Source of the DNA: Flemingiibacterium sp964430755
GTDB taxonomy: Bacteria; Bacillota; Clostridia; Oscillospirales; CAG-272
DNA: 64,000 bases
NCBI GenBank assembly: GCA_964430755.1
Contig: CAYSFT010000002.1
Span: forward strand, 1-64,000
Reading direction: 5' to 3'
The notes under the pieces are model-generated. The model had not been told where the DNA came from and ran no database searches. It saw only the letters and a program-made list of their open reading frames with translations. Position 1 is the first letter of the stretch, and each line of letters opens with the position of its first letter. Positions 61,274 through 64,000 of this stretch are shown here, piece by piece. The translations under genes were made by a program, and so were the position numbers.

Positions 61274-61311
61274 ATTACGAATCAATTGCGCTACCACTGC
61301 GCCATTCCAGC
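61274..61311 (-). pseudogene. 5' half of split tRNA-Thr(CGU), right attachment junction
   Basis: Minus strand: GCTGGAA, TG, D-arm GCGC-AGTGGTA-GCGC, A, ATTGA and TTCGTAAT, then abruptly TGTATTACG instead of the rest of the tRNA. The last 12 bases (61274-61285) are the att core. Joined to 55537-55585 it gives a perfect tRNA-Thr(CGU). Outside the core, TCGTAAT-ACA-ATTACGA forms an inverted repeat for integrase binding. Confidence 0.92.
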
Positions 61312-61328
61312 TTATTTTAATTTTACTG

Positions 61329-61357
61329 TTGCAATTGCGTCAAAAATGTGATACAAT
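61329..61357 (+). promoter_or_regulatory. Promoter of ksgA
   Basis: TTGCAA (61329-61334), 17-bp spacer, TACAAT (61352-61357), facing away from and interleaved with the tRNA promoter. Confidence 0.7.
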
Positions 61358-61372
61358 ATAGACAACACTAAT

Positions 61373-61401
61373 ATTATACCCGATTTGACTTCATTTGTCA
61401 A
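61373..61401 (-). promoter_or_regulatory. Original tRNA-Thr promoter, now driving the element tRNA
   Basis: Minus strand TTGACA (61396-61401), 17-bp spacer, TATAAT (61373-61378), a perfect consensus. Predicted start near 61366, about 55 nt before the tRNA 5' half, so transcripts run through the half tRNA into the intact one. Confidence 0.85.
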
Positions 61402-61456
61402 TAGCCGTATACGAAAAAAATAAAGTTTTTCACGGCAGTCGGGGCTTGGAGAATAT

Positions 61457-62338
61457 ATGAGACTTACAGATTTATCGACCATCCGTGAGATTATGTCGCG
61501 TCACGGTGTTTCTTTCCAGAAAAAATTCGGACAAAACTTTCTTATAAATCCGCAGGTGCCTGTTAAGATCGCGGACGCCGCTTGTGTTCGTCCCGATGAT
61601 ATGCCGCTTGGTATACTTGAGATCGGTCCCGGTATCGGTACGCTTACACGTGAGCTTGCCGAGCGTGCTGACAAGGTTATTGCGCTTGAAATTGACACCG
61701 CGCTCATACCGATTCTTGACGAAACGCTTGCCGATTGCCCTAATACATCCGTCATCAATCAGGATGTTATGAAAACCGATCTTGATGCGCTTATTGAGAG
61801 TGAATTTCTCTCGCAGAGTATGCGTGTATCGGTCGCGGCAAATTTGCCTTATTACATCACGACGCCGATACTCATGAAGCTCGTTGAATCGAAGCTCCCG
61901 TTTGAAACGATAACTGTAATGATACAAAAAGAGGTTGCACAGCGTTTGACCGCGCCTGCAGGGGACAGCGAGTACGGTGCGATTACGGCATCCCTTGCAT
62001 ACTACGGCAAAACCGAGCGACTTTTCACAGTGCCGGCAGGTTGCTTTTTGCCTGCGCCAAAAGTGGATTCGGCGGTTATTCGTATAACGCTTCATAAAGA
62101 GCCGCCGGTCAGTGTCATTGACGAAGCGACGTTATTCAAAACGATACGCGGCGCATTTGCACAGAGAAGAAAAACGCTCTCGAACTCGCTTTCCACCGAG
62201 TTTTCGCATCTCGGACGAGAGGGAATTGCCGCGGCGATTGCGGAGACAGGACTTGACGCTTCGATACGCGGTGAGCGTTTGACGCTTGAGGATTTTGCTC
62301 GGCTCGCGGATGCGCTTTATAGGATGGGAAATGATTAA
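61457..62338 (+). CDS. rsmA: 16S rRNA dimethyladenosine transferase KsgA/RsmA
   Basis: 293 residues. KKFGQNFL, GPGIGTLT (SAM site), NLPYYITTP catalytic motif (NLPY) and the C-terminal helical domain with FAQRRKTLSNSL. It dimethylates A1518/A1519 of 16S rRNA. Ribosome site TTGGAG before ATG 61457. Single gene between its promoter and terminator. Confidence 0.96.
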   Translation: MRLTDLSTIREIMSRHGVSFQKKFGQNFLINPQVPVKIADAACVRPDDMPLGILEIGPGIGTLTRELAERADKVIALEIDTALIPILDETLADCPNTSVINQDVMKTDLDALIESEFLSQSMRVSVAANLPYYITTPILMKLVESKLPFETITVMIQKEVAQRLTAPAGDSEYGAITASLAYYGKTERLFTVPAGCFLPAPKVDSAVIRITLHKEPPVSVIDEATLFKTIRGAFAQRRKTLSNSLSTEFSHLGREGIAAAIAETGLDASIRGERLTLEDFARLADALYRMGND

Positions 62339-62343
62339 AAGTT

Positions 62344-62379
62344 TTACGTGCCGTATTCACTGCGGTGCGTAATTTTTTT
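62344..62379 (+). terminator. Terminator of ksgA
   Basis: Stem TTACGTGCCG / CGGTGCGTAA (62344-62353 and 62363-62372, two G-U pairs), then seven T. Confidence 0.85.
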
Positions 62380-62440
62380 ATGCAAAGAAAGTTAAAATAT
62401 TAACAATCTGTAAAAAATAAAAATAAATTTCAAAAAACAC

Positions 62441-62476
62441 TTGCAATTGACGGATATATAATGTATAATATATAAT
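62441..62476 (+). promoter_or_regulatory. Two overlapping promoters of pckG
   Basis: TTGCAA (62441-62446) with TATAAT (62464-62469), 17-bp spacer, and TTGACG (62447-62452) with TATAAT (62471-62476), 18-bp spacer. The staggered pair suggests strong expression. Confidence 0.72.
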
Positions 62477-62543
62477 GCGGAGGAATGGTATTCTCTCCCA
62501 AAAAACGAACAAAAAACATAATTTTTACATAAGGAGAACCAAA

Positions 62544-64000
62544 ATGGCACTTACTACCAATAAGTACGTTAACGAGTGGATCGACGAGATGGCTGCGATG
62601 ACAAAGCCCGATAAGATCGTTCTTATCGACGGCTCACAGGAGCAGATTGATGCTCTTCGTGATGAGGCTTGCTCAACCGGCGAGATCATCAAATTAAACC
62701 AGGAACTTCTTCCCGACTGCTATCTTCACAGAACTGCTATAAACGACGTTGCACGTGTTGAGGGCAGAACATTCATCTGTACCTCCAAGAAAGAGGACGC
62801 AGGCAACATCAACAACTGGATGGATCCTAAGGAATGCTATGCAAAGCTCACCAAGCTTTACACAGGCGCGATGAAGGGCAGAACCATGTACGTTATTCCG
62901 TACTCGATGTCTGCTGTTGGCTCTCCATTCGCAAAGTACGGTATCGAGCTTACCGACTCCATCTACGTTGTACTTAACATGGTTATCATGACTCGCGTAG
63001 GTCTTGATGTTCTCAAGGCTCTCGGCGACGATGCAGGCTTCATCAAGGGACTTCACGCAAAGGCTGACCTCGATGAAGAAAACCGTTACATTGTACATTT
63101 CCCCGAGGATAACACAATCTGGTCTGTTAACTCCGGTTACGGCGGAAACGTTCTTCTCGGAAAGAAGTGCTTTGCGCTTCGTATCGCTTCCTACCTCGGA
63201 CGCAAAGAGGGCTGGATGGCAGAGCATATGCTCATCCTCGGAATTGAAGCTCCGAATGGCGAAGTTAAGTACGTAACAGGCGCATTCCCGTCTGCTTGCG
63301 GAAAGACCAATCTCGCAATGCTTATTCCGCCGGAAATTTACAAGAAGAAGGGTTACAAGGCATGGTGCGTCGGCGACGATATCGCTTGGCTTCGTGTTGG
63401 CGATGACGGCAGACTTTGGGCTGTTAACCCCGAGAATGGTTTCTTCGGTGTTGCTCCCGGTACAAACGAGCAGTCCAACCCCAACGCTCTCCACACCTGC
63501 ATGAAGAACACCATCTTCACAAACGTAGTTCACAATCTCGACAACGACACCGTTTGGTGGGAAGGGCTTGACAAGAATCCTCCTGCAAACGCTATCGACT
63601 GGAAGGGCAACAAGTGGGATTACACCAAGTACGACAAGAAGGATAAGTCCACTTGCGGTGCTCATCCGAACTCACGTTTCACCGCTTCTGCGGCTAACTG
63701 CCCCTGCCTCTCCTCCGAGTTCAACAATCCGGCAGGCGTTCCGATCTCCGCTATCATCTTTGGTGGCAGACGTGCAAAGACAGCTCCGCTGGTATATCAG
63801 GCAAGAAGCTGGCAGCACGGTGTATTCGTTGGCTCGATCATGGCTTCCGAAACTACCGCTGCGGCTACCGGTGCAGTTGGCGTTGTAAGACGTGACCCGA
63901 TGGCAATGCGTCCTTTCACCGGTTACGATATGGGTGACTACTTCGGTCACTGGCTTGCAATGGGCAAGAAGATTTCCAATCCTCCGATGATCTTCAACGT
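62544..64000 (+). CDS. pckG: Phosphoenolpyruvate carboxykinase (GTP), 3' end outside the window
   Basis: At least 485 codons with no stop before the window end; the family is about 600 residues. Key blocks are the P-loop with the reactive Cys (FPSACGKTNLAM, about 250), SVNSGYGGN substrate loop, GDDIAWLR and the PENGFFGVAPGTN nucleotide site, all of the GTP-dependent type. It interconverts oxaloacetate and PEP; in gut anaerobes it often works in the PEP-carboxylating direction. AAGGAG 8 nt upstream fixes the ATG. The strong promoters and smooth codon use suggest high abundance. Confidence 0.95.
   Translation, partial: MALTTNKYVNEWIDEMAAMTKPDKIVLIDGSQEQIDALRDEACSTGEIIKLNQELLPDCYLHRTAINDVARVEGRTFICTSKKEDAGNINNWMDPKECYAKLTKLYTGAMKGRTMYVIPYSMSAVGSPFAKYGIELTDSIYVVLNMVIMTRVGLDVLKALGDDAGFIKGLHAKADLDEENRYIVHFPEDNTIWSVNSGYGGNVLLGKKCFALRIASYLGRKEGWMAEHMLILGIEAPNGEVKYVTGAFPSACGKTNLAMLIPPEIYKKKGYKAWCVGDDIAWLRVGDDGRLWAVNPENGFFGVAPGTNEQSNPNALHTCMKNTIFTNVVHNLDNDTVWWEGLDKNPPANAIDWKGNKWDYTKYDKKDKSTCGAHPNSRFTASAANCPCLSSEFNNPAGVPISAIIFGGRRAKTAPLVYQARSWQHGVFVGSIMASETTAAATGAVGVVRRDPMAMRPFTGYDMGDYFGHWLAMGKKISNPPMIFN

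Larger units (their letters stand above)
55574..61285. mobile_element. 5.7-kb integrative element inside tRNA-Thr(CGU)
   Basis: It is bounded by a 12-bp direct repeat ATTACGAATCAA (55574-55585 and 61274-61285), the anticodon stem-loop of the interrupted tRNA; the repeat spacing is 5700 bp. Contents are a lipoprotein, a divergent tyrosine recombinase, HUH/SF3 Rep, small protein, XRE regulator, tyrosine integrase next to the right end, and a complete tRNA-Thr(CGU). No conjugation or phage structural genes are present, so it is an integrated plasmid-like replicon that may be mobilised by others. Confidence 0.9.

Noticed and set aside
55574..61285. Prophage or conjugative element
   Set aside because: No capsid, terminase, lysis, relaxase-plus-coupling or type IV secretion genes. 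HUH Rep plus SF3 helicase fits a replicon instead.
62694..63665. Minus-strand open frame of about 320 codons opposite pckG
   Set aside because: Mirror of strongly biased pckG codons. The plus-strand PEPCK reading has all motifs.
1..64000. CRISPR array or cas genes
   Set aside because: No regularly spaced direct repeats and no Cas-like proteins were seen. The palindromic repeats at 12, 32 and 48 kb are dispersed single loci.

Overview
The window looks like chromosome of an uncultured-type, spore-forming, Gram-positive anaerobe of the Clostridia (Oscillospirales/Christensenellales-like). The reasons are strong AAGGAGG ribosome sites, TTGACA-17-TATAAT promoters, the genes remA, rpoZ, prkC/prpC, ytvI and spoVM, an anaerobic RNR activase (nrdG), a GTP-type PEP carboxykinase, ECF transport, and no outer-membrane genes. 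Placement is inferred from gene content only.

Layout. 1-16 kb: tRNA-His; a small membrane protein behind an attenuator-like leader; a PpiC foldase; YtvI; two tandem secreted subtilases, the second with an altered nucleophile position; a GH36 alpha-galactosidase; coaX with an ECF S component; two tandem AraC paralogs. 16-30 kb: one long housekeeping operon, yicC-remA-gmk-rpoZ-priA-def-fmt-yugP-rsmB-rlmN-prpC-prkC-rsgA-thiN-spoVM. It matches the Bacillus subtilis order with coaBC, rpe and rpmB absent and a YugP-type protease inserted. 30-54 kb: a BlaI/M56 sensor pair whose sensor carries a degenerate M23 domain; metA; a large surface protein; nrdG, purM, rbsK, ruvX; an SGNH hydrolase; queH; a YgjP-type protease; a VanY-type carboxypeptidase; lysC with an amidohydrolase and an FkbM methyltransferase; a third AraC regulator; a YwaF-like protein; and the potABCD polyamine importer. 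Three copies of a palindromic intergenic repeat lie at 12.1, 32.0 and 48.1 kb.

54.9-61.3 kb is accessory. A RelE-type toxin gene with a one-base frameshift precedes its antitoxin. Next comes a 5.7-kb integrative element (55574-61285) inserted inside the anticodon arm of a tRNA-Thr(CGU) gene. The two halves of that tRNA lie at opposite ends (3' half 55537-55585, 5' half 61274-61311) and together rebuild a perfect cloverleaf. Just inside its right end the element carries a different, complete tRNA-Thr(CGU), placed 31 nt behind the severed 5' half and therefore downstream of the original tRNA promoter. The element also encodes a canonical tyrosine integrase beside the right end, a second divergent tyrosine recombinase, an HUH-endonuclease/SF3-helicase Rep resembling CRESS-type Reps, an XRE-type regulator, a small protein and a lipoprotein. 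Origin-like inverted repeats are present. This is the most unusual system in the window.

61.4-64 kb returns to core genes: ksgA/rsmA, then pckG, which runs off the end. Genes, promoters and terminators were read by eye. No database searches were run.
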